A stretch of 64,000 nucleotides of DNA from Spirodela intermedia (GCA_902729315.2 LR746269.1:2588501-2652500), one strand, 5' to 3'. Shown: positions 1 through 13,850, numbered from the stretch's first letter. Numbers and translations: made by a program. The notes: generated from the sequence alone by a model not told the origin.

Positions 1-82
1 TAACTTATTTCAAATAATACCCCTGAAATATTAAAAAAGTGGAGAAGCGCGCGTCGCGCCAGTCAAAAGTTTTGGACATCTC

Positions 83-90
83 GCGGGAAA
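83..90. promoter_or_regulatory. E2F-like site upstream of EXO1
   Basis: The string GCGGGAAA, reverse complement of TTTCCCGC, lies about 240 bases before the EXO1 start codon. TTTCCCGC is a classic plant E2F/DP binding consensus found before S-phase replication and repair genes. A GC-rich stretch (GCGCGCGTCGCGCC) sits about 20 bases further upstream. The site is seen directly; a role in cell-cycle control of EXO1 is inference. The rest of 1-329 looks like promoter and 5' leader. Confidence 0.5.
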
Positions 91-329
91 CCCTGAGAAA
101 TAAATAATTATGACTTGTGGGGCCCGCGTTTGCCAATCGCCATCACCACCTCTGTCTGACCTTACATTCTCCTTCCCTCCTCTTCCCCCGGTCTTACCTT
201 CTCTGCCCCTCTTCGTCTCAGCTCTATCCTTCGTTGTAAATGCGGAAGATATCCCAATAAGATGATTCACATTCGTTTTGTTTTATAGAAGTATTAGAGT
301 AAAAGACATCTTCCTTATCCTAGACAAAA

Positions 330-3300
330 ATGGGCATCCCAAATCTTCTCCGATTCGTGAAGCCGTACATCCAACCCATCCACATCAAGAAGTACTCCGG
401 CAAGCGCGTAATGGACGAATCCCAGTTGTGTCTTACTGCATTTGCTTTCTCTCTCTCTCTCTCTTCCGGCATTCATGTTTAAAGAACTTTTTGTTTGGTT
501 TTTTCTGATGATCAGGTGGGCATTGATGCTTACTCATGGCTCCACAAAGGCGGTGAGTGCTACTTTGCCGGTTAAGTAAATATCTCTGACGGGTCTGAAC
601 CTTGAGGAGAATGTCGTTATCAGGTGGGTCTATTTGGGTTGAAATCTGTCTTTCTTTTTTGAGGGGCTTTCGGCAGCTTACTCTTGCAGCATGGAGCTCT
701 GTCTCAATAAGCAAACTGAGGCAGCCAGGCGCTACCTCCGGTACTTCATGCACCATATCAACCTACTCCGGCACCACGACATTAAGCCAGTTGTAGTCTT
801 TGATGGTGGTGACATTCCCTCCAAGTCCTCCACCGAGGATGCCCGCAGCAGGTAAGCTGCTACACAATCATTTGTCTTAATTTTCTCCCTTTCAATTTTA
901 GCCGAATGCATTATTTAGGCCATAATGCCTGGATTGGAGGTGGAATTTTGTTTCCTGATCAAACAAGCACTAAGAGACTGATTAATTGTTTACCTTGGAT
1001 CCCAAGGATTGGACTCTCTGGAAGGAGACGATCCAGCGAGATCTGACCATTATTGCCACCTGATATTAATATCTGGATTTGAAATATGTCTAATCAGGAA
1101 GAGGCACGAGAATCTGGCTTTGGCGAAAGAAAAACTTGAAGAAGGGAATGCCCAGGCTGCCATTGATTGTTTTCAGGTAATGTCTCTCTGCCAGAACACT
1201 ACACTCGTCCATGTCAGTCTATGTCCATCCACATTTTACGGCATGGGGTGCGTCTTCACAATTTTGACTTTAGAGAGAGAGTTGCAATGAAGAACAGGCT
1301 AGCAATATGTTTTGCGACTTGTTTTCCAACGTATGCATGACATGAATGAGAAAAAAAGTTTCTCGAGCATCAATGTAAAGTTTCGATTTATGTAGGAAAT
1401 ATTCGCTTACAAAACGGCGGTCACTTTAAAAACCTGTGCTAATGGTTGTAACCAATGATGTCTAATGGTTTACTTTGTTTTATCTTGGGTGCTAATTGAA
1501 AATTTCCTGAAAGTAATGCCACTCTTATTGTAATTTTTTTCACACCAATATATCCTTTACATCCTGGCATAACGAAAAAAATTGAGTATACTCAGATTTT
1601 CGTGATTTTATGCCCACTTTTTGTGTCAGCAGTTTAAGAGTCAAATATTGCACTTTCCCTGCCTTTATTTACTAATTTTTATAAACTGTAGCTAGCTGAT
1701 TCAAAATAGAGAGGTTATGTTCAAGGTTGATATCATAATTCTAATAAATGGTCAGTGGATCTCGCAGAACGCTGCTGGATTTATGCTGTTGTTTTTATGT
1801 AACAATGGCAGAGCGCTATTGATTCACCTTTTTTGCTTGAAAATTTGAACATTGTTACTGTTTCTTTCGCTTATAATTACTGGTGCAATAACCATATACT
1901 GGGCACCAGTGCTTTATTCCTGCTGTTTGCGCTTATTTGACCAGCGAGTTGATTTCTGATGTATGCGTACTAATTTCCAATTCCATCCTTTTCATTTTAG
2001 AGAGCAGTTTCCATCTCTCCAGAAATGGCACATCAGTTAATCCAGGTAATACTTCCAGCAAAATGACTGATCAAGTTACTGAGTGTTTTCGTGCATCTAA
2101 ATAATTTTCCTCTAATTTTTTTTTCCAGGTTTTGAGGGTTGAGAATGTAGAATTTGTCGTCGCTCCCTATGAGGCCGATGCACAATTAGCATACTTGTCC
2201 AGCATTGACGCCCAGGATGGAGGAATAGCAGCTGTAATAACAGAAGACAGTGACTTAATGGCCTATGGTTGCCCGGCAGTAAGATTTTCTACAAATAGAG
2301 ACATGTGAAAAGCTGTTTGTATATTTACCTTCACATTTTCTGAGGTTCTCAATCTTATCTTGTTTAAATGTTGGCTTTGAAATAGATTATATTTAAGATG
2401 GACCGTCATGGGAATGGTGATGAGATTATAATGGATGAAGTTCTCAATTCTTCAAGAAATGGTCTTTCCTTCCAACATTTCGATAAGGAATTATTTACAG
2501 GTAATTAAATGCTTTAAGTTATTCATTTTGGATTATTTAACTAGCTTGAGTGAATATTTCTGAACATTTAGACTATCCTTTCTGTCTATGGAAATGTGAA
2601 GCGGTTCTGAAGTTCTTTTTATCCCTGTCGAAAACCATGAAGCCTTTTTGTCTGGTACAATTTAATATCTTCCCTGCTCGGATATCAATGAGCGTTGCTG
2701 GATTTCTTCAAAAGGACACTCTATTGTTCTATCCAAATGAATTTTCTTTGCTATTAGCTATTAACCATATGCATTTCTTCTTTCAACTTTATCGGCAGGA
2801 ATGTGTGTACTAGCTGGCTGTGACTTCCTCCCATCTGTTCCAGGGATTGGCATTAAACGGGCTTATTCCCTTGTCTCAAAATATAGAACCATCGATCGGG
2901 TAAGACTTTTATTGTATTTTGTATATACAATTATCATCAGATTGATGTTCGTCTGAGGAAAAATGTAGCTTTCTTTTAGTGCAAGTATGTCCTTTTCCTG
3001 TAACATTTTGATGGAGTATACTAGGAAAATGATATTTCCATCAAATCATATGATAATTTTTCCATTAATAATTGAAGTATGGACCAACTTATTCAGATCC
3101 TTACCCTTCTACTTCATCTGTAGGCTTTGTCAGTCTTGAGCTCTGAAAAGGCTTCTATCATGCCTCGAGACTACTGCAGTTCCTTCCAGAAAGCCATTGC
3201 AATCTTTCATCATGCTCGGATGTAAAGAAGTTTGGATCGATGTGCTTGTACATTTTCTTGAATATTCCTCTCATACATGTATAACTTACAGTTTTATTCT

Positions 3301-4619
3301 CCAGATATGACATCAAAAGTAAAAAGGTCGAGCCGATGAAGCCTCTGCCAGATGCACTTCTGCAAGCTTTACATGGAGATCTGGACTTTCTTGGACCGTA
3401 TCCTTCGGCAATCCTTTTTCATATACGCTAGCTGAATGCATTCTTATTTAAACCTCGACTTTTATGAGAAATATAAATTGCAAGTTAAAGTGAACTCTGT
3501 GATTCATATCATTTAGTAATAAGGCTTTTATGCCAATGATATCGCAGCCGCATTTATTTAACTTTTTTCGCGACAATATTAATTACAATTATTTTTAATT
3601 CATAAAAAACTTCAGCCCAGTAGACCATTTAACAAATATATTATCCTAAATATTGATAACAATTCCGTCAGTATCACAGCCAAACCTTTCTGTTGTAGAT
3701 GTTGTCTTAACATGTAAATTACACAAGAGAGCTTCCCCCATCCATAGCAATTGCTATTGCTGAAGGTCTCTTGAATCCTATCACGATGGAGCCTTTTGAT
3801 CACTTACCGGCATCTGATATCCAGTCAAGCTCAACTGCTGACCAAGATTTTAACGACAGTCCGGTTATCTTAGAGATAACACCCACGAAGGAGAGTTGTT
3901 TCACTATATTTTCAGCAAAGGAAGAGGCGGAAGAGAAGAAGACTACAGGCAAGCTTGCTTACCAGTACTTTTGGAATTTATTATCGAAATTCTGTCAGAT
4001 GTCAGGCTGTCAATGAGCCTGACCTGATTTTCTTTTCTAAGGCCAAATGTGGTAGAAAAGTATGGAAAAACTGGTTAAGTGGCAGAGATGTGTATTTTCT
4101 AAAACCAGCAACTACCCATTTGCTGGATGGCTTATTGATCTCTTTCCATTCTTCCACTCCTGATGATAATCTTTGACTTGGACAGTTCCATGGGAGACAT
4201 GCTTGGACAGCAACAAGTATTTTCATGAAGCTCTTGCGCTCCGAAAGTTGTCAGCACCAACAGCTTGCTACCACAGCAAATCAGAGAAGATAATAGAGCG
4301 AGGAGATCTCCCCAAGAATAATCCCTTCAAGAGGAGGAAGTTACCAGCCAATTCAGGGGAGGCTGTGAGCATAGGTGAAGAAAAAGTCCCAGCACTGGCC
4401 GATCCACGGGAGGTGGGCATTGACCAAGTCTCAATATTGACTGAAGTAGACCTTGTAGATGAAATTGTGTGTGTTACAACATCAGAGGTGGATATTGAAG
4501 CAGAGCCCACTGGAGTGATGGGAGTCAGCAAAGTGGAGAAGAAATTGAGTGCGAAGAACAAGTGTCAGGCCATGGGTAGTGGCAGAAATAGCATTCTTAG
4601 ATTTTTTAACCGTTTGTAA
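330..4619 (+). CDS. EXO1: Exonuclease 1 (EXO1), 5'-3' exonuclease/flap nuclease
   Basis: Nuclear 5'-3' exonuclease of the XPG/Rad2 family, acting in mismatch repair, double-strand break end resection and recombination. Proposed exons: 330-407, 516-552, 677-851, 1098-1176, 2001-2045, 2129-2278, 2386-2500, 2799-2899, 3124-3221, 3305-3397, 3728-3948, 4186-4619, giving 1626 nt and 541 residues in one frame. The N-terminus [18 protein letters not shown] is typical. Metal-binding acidic residues are all visible: D30 (GIDAYSW), D81 (VVFDGGD), E153/D155 (APYEADAQ), D178/D180 (TEDSD) and D235 ([12 protein letters not shown], with the helix-two-turn-helix). The last exon holds the conserved [12 protein letters not shown] segment, then a divergent tail ending ILRFFNRL. 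Intron 11 appears to use a GC donor. As I recall plant EXO1 is usually about 700 residues, so this tail is short. Identity is firm; the exon 11/12 join is least certain. Confidence 0.95.
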
Positions 4620-4821
4620 TCATTTTTTTCTTGCATTATATATTTGATTTGTTATTTTTTTTGTTATCTACACCTGGCGAGGGAAGGTAATGGGAACCTT
4701 GCTTGGATTTCTCTGCCTTAACATTGAAAGGCAGAGGCCGGGAAATATGCCAAGTTTTAGTCGATTCATCCCAATTAGAAGTTTTTCAGTAGATTTTTGG
4801 CTTAGATGCATGTGGGCGGGG

Positions 4822-4857
<36 letters not shown>

Positions 4858-5757
4858 TTGATACTTTTCTAGGTAATAGATTCAATAATATAGACGACTC
4901 AATGATCATCTAATCATAGATTTTGTTTTGAAATCTACATGGACTTCAAGAGTTGCCTATTTCTGCAGCTTTCTTCTTTTGAGTTTTGGCCTTCAGTGAC
5001 CTGCCCTCCAACTGTATCTAGGCAGGCATAACCAACGTCTATCCACTGATCTAATTCTGTCAGGTAGACCAGAATTCATGAATACCATGAAATATGGTCA
5101 TGTGGGTGAGGAGGATTCATAGAGTTTGACCAAGGGACACCAAGCTTTGGGCTCCTGGAACGATTCAAAGTAGATTCCAAGTCATTTGTCACTTAGTTGC
5201 TTGTTATGATGCTTCAATAATGTGTTAACATCGAGTGTTGACATTTTTATCGTACTAATCAAGGTGCCATTCATTACATTACTATAAAAGGGGATGTGCT
5301 CCTGATTATTAGATTAAAAATGATATTATATTAATGCAATTTTTTTTTGTTGACGTCAAAATATGAAGTCATGTTCCGAATTATCAAATTAACTGATGTA
5401 CAAGGAAAAGGGGAGGGGGAAACTGCGAGGCGGAACAACCAGAGAAACCATGGTTTCGAGTTCTCACCTCTCCGCTGGGCCTTGCCTGGGCTGGGCACCG
5501 CCGGCCGCCCGCAGACTCATAAAAGACTGGTTTTTTCTCACTCAGAAATCAAGATGATGTAGAGAGAATCTTGATTTTAACAAAAATATAAACCTAAAAT
5601 TTGCGAAGTTCATTTACAGTCCTGAACTTGTCGTTGATGGAGCCCATCGATCGGAAGGTCCAAAGATGATCAATCTCCTCGGACAGTATGTATGTGTGTA
5701 TGGATCCATGGTTGTGGTGAAGGAGAGGGGGAACGAGAGGCGAGGGGTAGTGGGGAG
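4620..5757. other. EXO1-MTF intergenic region
   Basis: No gene is seen. The stretch holds the EXO1 3' flank, a GA dinucleotide microsatellite at about 4824-4854, and the GC-richer leader of the next gene from about 5400, with a TGGGCC (site II-type) motif at 5476-5481. A short open stretch at 5347-5562 has no recognisable similarity. Confidence 0.6.
4824..4854. repeat. (GA)n microsatellite
   Basis: An uninterrupted run of about fifteen GA units follows a short G tract, roughly 205 bases past the EXO1 stop codon. Confidence 0.9.
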
Positions 5758-8700
5758 ATGGCCCCGTCTGCTGTCCTCCTCCGGCGCTTCATCTCCTGTG
5801 GCAGCAGCAGCAGCTGCTGCAGCGCGGCGGGAGTAGCTCCTGCGGCCGTCTCTGTTGATGCGACCCGTAAGAAGACCCGCCTCGTCTTCATGGGTTCTCC
5901 ACAGGTCAGTTAATCGCCTCTTCACTTCGTTTCTCGCAGGCATTGACTTTTTTATTACGTGCTGCAGGTTTCTGCATTGGTCCTCGAGAAGCTTTCCAAA
6001 GTGTCCGAGGCTCCAGACTCCACATTTGAGGTGTGTTTGCTACGCCCCGACTCCGGAAAACTGTGACCATTTACATTTTTTGCTTACTAGACGAATCGCG
6101 TAGTGGGATTATTTGCTCCATTGAATCGCATTAGAGAGGAGAAGTACACCAATACCCACGAATATTGTTAGACGATCAATCTGCATCTTCTAGCCTCTCC
6201 TTCTCTGCTGAAATGGGCCACTTGGAATACCAATTGATTCGCTTTTTGTACATTTCTTTGATTTATCATACTGGGATTTTAGTCTTGTTGTCGTTGACCT
6301 TTTGAAAAAAATTGCCAACTTTGTACTTCGGCGTGAAGTTAATTCTATTGGAGAGATATCTATCCGATTCTTGATGATTTTAATTGTTTTTAATATCTCA
6401 CCTGTTTTCGGATATTGTGATTCATGTTAAGTCTAGGTTTAAGTCGTTAGATTCTTTTATGAACGATGGTCGGTATCTATGATATTGATTTGTGTAATTT
6501 TGGATTGTGGCTTGAGTTTATTTTTATTCTCTCTTTACATGTGGTCAGGGTCACATTAGCTCTACTCTATACCTATTAGAAGGGGTCAGATTATGGAGAG
6601 ATAAAGGCAAATACATGTTCTAGAAGTTTGTCTCTGTCATCCCCCCATTTTTTGTCAGAACTGCGGTGTTAGAGAGCAGCGAGGGCTTAAGAGAGCTTGT
6701 GTTCATCCATATAAAACATCCGTGTGCATCTCTGCCACTTCTTATCATTGGTTTCATTTTTTTTCTATCTCAGCTGCTTACATTCTTGTTAGATAGTTTT
6801 TACATCCTAACAGTAATTAAAACATCAAATAATATTTTTAGCTTGCAGCTATTGTTACCCAGCCACCTTCTGAAAGGAACAGAGGAAGGAAGGTTCTGCC
6901 ATCACCGGTTGCACAATACGCTCTAGACCGTGGGTTCCCAAAGGATCTAATCTTTGCACCAGAGCGAGCTGGTGACGTAAGATTGTATTTCATTGCTGTT
7001 TTATTTGTTATTCCATGTATTTGTCATGGTATATGCCAAATACATGCAAGATATAATTGGTTAAAGTGTGTTATTTTAGAAACTTGGTGATGCAACTGGT
7101 TGTTGGCCAGGCACAGTGAGAATTACAATGTATGGTTTCAGTGAATCATGCTAGGATTTTCATACTAACGATGGGATAATAAAAAATCATGTCTCCACTC
7201 TCACAATTCTGCCAAAGGAGAATTTGACAGATGTTTGGTGTTGGTTTAGCCAAGTTCTCTTCTCTTGTCAGACCAACAGCTGCTTGTAAAAAAATAGTCC
7301 GTGAGGTCAAAATGCTCTTTTAGTTTTATTTTAAATATAGCATGTCTTTTATTTTGGTGTCATCTTCTAGCCCTCATAATCTTTGTTTCCTTTTGAATGT
7401 GTTTTTTTTATCTCAATTTCTCTTTCTATACCCTGCTTACATGTCACCAGGTTCTCATCTTATTGGGCATCACATGTTATGCATTTCATTATTCTTGCAT
7501 CTTTTCTCACGTATGGCATGAATTTTCAAATGCTACCGTACTTTCACGGGAAGGGATAATAAAAATGGGCTGTGCGAGATATAAATTGAACAGAAGAATT
7601 TAAATTTTAACATAGCTATGTTTTAATGAAGATGTACACTTCCTAAGCTTATGGACGAATATTTCACACTAGATTCTCCTATCAATACATCTATCTTCGT
7701 ATCTCAACCAATCAGGTCTTTTAACATCCGAAATTAGAATGCTTGATCGGAGTTCTTTAGTTTGGCTTACACAACAACGGTTCAGCAAAGTTTGATTAAG
7801 CCCTTGCTGATGGATTACATAGGCAACATTGTGAGCAAAAGTGAAATTCAACTTTTAAGCCTGTTCTTAGAGATGGCTTAGTGATTTGATGATTAGAAAA
7901 CCACTTCTAGAGATAAACTTCCAGACAAACTTGGTTTTTTGCAAGAGAAAGGAAGACCACACGTTTTGCAAGGAAACAAAGTTATTTGACAGTGGAAGGT
8001 GATTCTCAATGTTACAATACAGAACTGGGGTGGTGAACGTAAATGGTTTTCCATGGCTTTTGTCTGCATTTGACACTTGAATTTTGTAGCGATTATCCAT
8101 AGGGTAGTTAATCTTCCATGGCATGGTACCGTTTAACTGAGGTGTTCTCCGTTTTGCTTGATGACCAGTAGCTCACCTAACTTTTAAATGTATGTCATGT
8201 GGATCTCAAGTGTGTAGGAATCATGATTTGTTGAGATGGTATGAATTTATCTAAATATTGCAGTTTTTCATTGCTCCAATCCCTAGTATGTATTATATTG
8301 TTTTTTTTTGCGTCACATTGAAGCAGGTTAGGAAATTGCAAAAAACTTCTTAGTATAGACTCATATAAATTGGAGCTGACTCCTTGCACGTCTCAGTCAG
8401 TTCGGCATGTTTCTTTTTCAACTATCCTGAGTCTGAATGCAATACTGATCAGCTAACTGTGGTCAAAACATTCTGCTTTAATTTTGCAATGTGTAGAACT
8501 CAATCAGGAATATTTTCTGTCGTAAATTCCACTGTTCTTAGAAGTGGACCGTTTCTATATGAGAGAAGTATTTATTTTCTAATTAATTTTCTCTATAGTG
8601 TATAGATGGTCTGGGGTTGAGATAAATCCTTTTCTATATGTTTCTTATTATGCAGGAACGTTTCTTGGCCGATTTCAAAGCTCTGAAACCAGAAATTTGT

Positions 8701-11700
8701 GTTACAGCAGCATATGGAAATATTTTACCTAACAAATTTCTTGAAATTCCACAGTGTGGTTAGTAAAATTGCCATTGGTTATGCTAGAAATATTTAAGCT
8801 CATAAGTTGCTATAAATTTTCTTTTTAAAAGTTCTGACCTGTTGTACATTGGCACGAAGTATGCAATGTTTTAGTGCAACTTCACATAACATAGTGTTTT
8901 CCAACACTATAATATTCAAACATTTTGTTCCCTAAAATGTGGTCTGTGATCATAGATGCATGTTGACAGATCATATAGGCTGATCTGATACTCTTCATAT
9001 TCGGAATTTTATTTTGTGATAAATTTTAAAGTGAAATTATCTTCAGGTGTCGTCAATATACATCCCAGCTTATTGCCCCTTTATCGTGGTGCAGCACCTG
9101 TGCAAAGAGCATTACAGGTATGTTATCCTGCACCTATAAATTCTTTTCACCGCCCAACTTTTGTTCTTGCACTTATAAATTCCAATATGGATTCTTTAAA
9201 TTTGTTGAATTAGGATGGAGTGAAGGAAACGGGGGTATCACTGGCATATACAGTTCGTGCACTAGATGCTGGACCAATCATTGGTTATGAAAAAGTAGAA
9301 GTTGATGATCACATAAAGGTAAGCGTTAACCTTATCAGGGACATGGCTTAAAAAATTTATATGCAAATGAATATAAAGTTTGGGTAGTCCAATTGAAATT
9401 CTGTTATCAGTAGAATGAAAATATGCTTTTCTGGGTAGTCCAAGGATCTTCATAACTTGATGCATTTTAATGGTCACTATTTGTTGCTCAATTTGTAGGC
9501 ACCAGAGTTACTCGAAATTCTATTCAGTAAGGGTACGCATCTTTACTCTAAAATATCTTGCAGCTGAATTTCATGAGCTTGAATCGATGTCTCGTTTTAT
9601 TTATCTATAAAACATACAAAGCTTTGGCTTTTTGGCCATGGGCCTGTGATTGGTTATTGCTCATTGTGGATCAGCTTTAATCCAAAAATCGTAGTAAATT
9701 TTCTCTCTTCCAATTGTTGTGGTTTGATGCTATTTGAGGTCAAGGTTCCAATCGCTTAATTGATTTTGCAAAGATTTTTTGCATTGAACAGCGTTTAAAG
9801 AACCTTAAATCAGTAGAATTCGAGTCAAGGAATAGAAATGTCTAGAAAAAGATGTTTTTGAGAGATTAATTTAACTGACAGATCCACACGTTCAACTAAG
9901 AATACTATGTGGAATTTTTTAACCTAGCTTTGTATTTCTGGTTAGAGGCATGATGTTGATTAACATTCCTTGGGGATAGGAATTTTCTGTTCGTTATAAG
10001 GTGATGATGAATCATGATTTTAAGAACTAATTTTTCTGGAATGGCTGGTCCCAGCCCATTTTCACCGGTTCTGGGGTTGGGTCTTAGTTGGCCTCTAATA
10101 GAAACGTTGGAACTGGTAAAACAAAGCTGTAATCGGTTGACATTAGCTAGTTTCTCCTGAAATCAGACTAAATAGAATGTGAAATAGACCTTAAAGTCCA
10201 AGAAAAGATTGAATCTTGAACATGTAAGTAAAACACTTGGGAATTCTTGTATCCACTATGACTGAGAAACGAACATCTCCCTAAATCTACTGAGGAGAAT
10301 GAAATAAAACTTGTACTATGGAGAAAAACCTTCTCGTCTAGAGTGCAAGGCCTTTTAAGTTGGCGAAAAATAGTTCTAAATTAGCTAAAAAATAGGATAT
10401 GATAAAGAAAAAGTTAAGAAAGGAACTCGTAAAAATAGTAACTGGGGCTGCTAAAATAACAGATGTCCACGTGCTTGCGACTTTTTGTCTTACCGCGTTT
10501 CGTTGTATTGGGCCTTTTGGACTGCTATTTTCAGATCGTCAACATTTCATTATTTTGGACTTTTGGGGGGGCTTTCTCGGTTTCCTGTCATGCCTTGAAA
10601 ACTGTCAGAAAGATGAATATTACCATCAAAGTGAGGAATTTGGTAGATGAGCCATTAGTTTGAGATGTCAGTTGCTCTTATTCTTCTTAATCTTTACTTA
10701 AATTTTTTCTCTGCCAAAGTTCCAAGTTATTTTTTCTTAATTATTGAAAGGACTAAAGAAATTGTAAAACATCAAGAATTAAGAGATCAGCATATTCTCA
10801 GTTTATTAGTAACCCAAGTGTGTTTTTTTAGGGCCGCTCTCCTTTTGTGGAAACGGTTTCTTCTTCATCGCTGTTTGAACAATTATTCATGCTAAAAGCA
10901 CCCACTAGTCCCAGTCTTTGGTAGGTCCAATTGGCCCATTCCACTGTTCCTTCTCTCCTTCACATGAGGAAGAGTTTCGTCTGAATTAAGTTCGTCAATT
11001 TCTCTTTATTTTTCTTATACTTGCTTCCCAAATACCATACATTATGATGTTTAGTTTCCCATTTTTTGTGCGAGGTTGAACCATTCGAATCAAATTGGAC
11101 ATTGCACGACCATAAACTTCTGACTGTCTTTTCTCAAACTGAAAATTTATATCACTTTTTCGTTTATATGCTTTCTTACTATTTTTTGCTGAACTCTATC
11201 TAAGATATTGTGGGGTGCGACGTTTCTTACTTCACTTTACATTTTAAAAAAAATATACTGACAACATCTGACTCAAATACATGTATATTAATCTCTGTGA
11301 GGAATTTCTAACAATCATTTTTTTTTTGTTGTTTTACTGCATATTTTGATTGTTGCTTCAAGAAGTGATGCCTCCTCTGTATGTATTAGTTCATTCTTCT
11401 AATTTGGTCCCTGTAGAACTTTTAATTCCCAATTTTCCAATTGCTCTTCCTTTCGAATTTTATCCTGAAACATCATACACTGAATCCTGGCACGTATGAC
11501 ATTTTTTATGGTTTTTTAACTCACGATTGGACTTCAGGATCGGAAATTTTGGTACGTGAAATCCCCGCCATTTCTGATGGTTCGGCTAAGCTAAAAGCAC
11601 AAGTTCAAGACGATTCTGAAGCTACTTTGGCACCCAAGGTCTTTTTCCTTAACTGTGTACCGCACATATATACAATTGATTATATTGCTCTAACTCTAAC

Positions 11701-12648
11701 TTCGCCTCGCTTTTGGCCACGCTGCCTTGAATATACAGTTGTTTACTTGAAGAAAAGGGAGAAAACTTTACCTCGATTATATGTCATGATCTAAAAGGGA
11801 GAAAACTTTCTTTGTCTGTGTTTACTGTATTGGGTTAAGCATTTGAATTCTGGGCCATTTGTATGGTACGAACCTGGATGAAGAATGGAATGAAATGGGT
11901 TACACGTTTCATTGTCCTGAGGTTGGGCTAATAATCATTTGCTTGCTAAAATAATAGATACTGGTCTTTCACTGACAACTTCACAACATAGAAATGTGGG
12001 AATTATTTTTAAAATGATTAATCTATTAGAGCACTTTCCCTTATCGTAGGATTCGTCTAAGAAACCTTGGAAACATTTTTTTTCCTTACTAGTGACACGC
12101 ATTAGTCTAAATGACTGATCTAATTCTGTGTTCAGCTCAAACCTGAGGAATCATGGCTATCCTTTGATGAAGAAGCTCGTGTTCTACACAATAAGGTAAT
12201 ATTTATTTTCTATGTAGATCTTTTTTCCACTGATACACAAAAACGACTTCTTTAGGTCCGGGCATTCTCAGGGTGGCCAGGAACTCGAGCCAAACTTCAG
12301 GTCCATGACAGTAATGGCTCTGCAAAAATCATAGAGTTCAAGATCATCACAACCAGATTTATCAGTTCTTGCAACACTGAAGACGACGAGAATGAAATAA
12401 GATTCAACAAGGGGGCATTGATGATACCATGCCCAGGGCCATCAGTGCTTGAGGTATGCTTGTTTTCCATCACTTGCTGCGTCCAAAAGCACAAAGCATC
12501 TCTCTCTCTCTCTGTGTATATATATATTGATCTTAAGCTTGTTTCAATGCAGGTTCTGGAGATACAGCTACCTGGAAAGAAAGTAATGACCGCGAATGAC
12601 TTTTGGAATGGCTTAAGAGGCCAGAAGCTGAAGAAGTTGATATGCTAG
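5758..12648 (+). CDS. Methionyl-tRNA formyltransferase, organellar
   Basis: Transfers a formyl group from 10-formyl-tetrahydrofolate to initiator Met-tRNA for organellar translation. Exons: 5758-5904, 5968-6030, 6842-6976, 8656-8758, 9047-9117, 9214-9318, 9499-9532, 11538-11638, 12136-12195, 12256-12453, 12553-12648; 1113 nt, 370 residues. Residues 1 to about 40 are rich in Ala, Ser and Arg (MAPSAVLLRRFISCG), as in a mitochondrial presequence. The core starts at RLVFMGSPQ. The formyltransferase signature HPSLLPLYRGAAPVQ covers 155-169. N153, H155 and D191 match the catalytic Asn-His-Asp set. Residues from about 250 (SWLSFDEEARVLHNKVRAFSGWPGTRA) form the C-terminal OB-like tRNA-binding domain, ending NDFWNGLRGQKL. 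An in-frame ATG at 5692 with no stop between is an alternative start. Intron 7 is about 2 kb. Length fits the family. Confidence 0.95.
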
Positions 12649-13850
12649 GCGAGAAAAATATGCTGCCAAAAATCCTTTTGTAGTTTTCGGCGTTTGAACG
12701 GTAAGTTTAATCCTCACAGATTTGGCAGTTCAATTGCTGGGATTAACGCTGATGACAGTACTGATCCGACTGCTTTGGTTCTATTCACGGTCCTGTTCAA
12801 CGCGATCTGCTTGTTCGGTGTAGGAATCTGTGGAGCACTTGGCTGTCTAGAAACAAGCTGTCGAAGTAGATCCGTAGCGCAGCTCGGTTTACGTCAAACA
12901 AGGAAAAACGTCCTGTTGGACCGATTAATCAATGTTTGTAGGAAACATTTTCCTAGTTATTTGATTGGATAGATGTTCGTCTACTGGTGTTGGGTTGATG
13001 TCGATTTCTGCTTCGTGGGGTATGCTCCGCCTCCACCATGCCGCTGACCTACCAAATTGGCTCTGCTAGCCCTGAACATTACGACGTTCTGTGCAATCTA
13101 GTCCTCAGGATGAGGATGACGACGGCAGGATGAAGGTGGTAGCCCGCTGGGGGGCCAATCGAACCGTGTAGGAAAGAAACGGGTTATCGAGATGGCCTGC
13201 CACGGCCGACTGTCATTGAGAGCCTTCATTGTGGATCGATCATCAAGAAGCTTTCCCGTACTGGACGCCATTTACTAGGAAACTTTGAATGCTCACATCG
13301 ACTAGGCCGTGATAATGATGATGATGATGATGATGATGATGTTAGTGAGATATCGTCGTTCATCTAGCGACCACCCGCGCACGCGCAGAGGGATCCATCT
13401 TCCATATGCTTGCCGCCCATCATTAATGGCGTTCCCCGTCGGTGGGGAGACGGAGGAGGGAGGAAGACAGTGGTCCATACTGTAAGCGGCGTGCGATGAC
13501 CAGTGGGGCGTCGTCTGGGAATTCCTGCTCCCAATCATTTCGGAGGTGAAGAAGCTGCCAACCGGTGGCTTCCTTTTAGTTGCAACGGAAAAAAATGAAG
13601 TAGAAGACAGACGGGGCATCGTGCTCGTAATTGCTGGAGATCTCCATGCCGGCAATGGCAGAGCTTTCGATGGGCACGTCGTTTCAAACCCCGTCTCGCC
13701 ATGGGGGGCATTTAAATTGTGGAGGGAAATTTCAGTCCCCTTAGACTTTTGTGCCATTCCCGGCCCGCTGCTCAGCCTTTTCCTCGATATCTATCGCTCT
13801 GTCTCTCTCTCTCTCTCTCCCCTTCCCCTTCCCCCCAAATCCCGCGGGCA
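12649..13850. other. MTF-HIPP intergenic region
   Basis: No supported gene. It holds the formyltransferase 3' flank, an (ATG)n microsatellite at 13315-13342, and GC-richer sequence from about 13360 that becomes the CT-rich leader of the HIPP gene. Open frames at 12694-12972 and 13302-13757 (minus) have no recognisable domains and are treated as chance. Confidence 0.6.
13315..13342. repeat. (ATG)n trinucleotide microsatellite
   Basis: About nine tandem ATG/GAT units lie roughly 500 bases upstream of the HIPP start codon. Confidence 0.9.
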
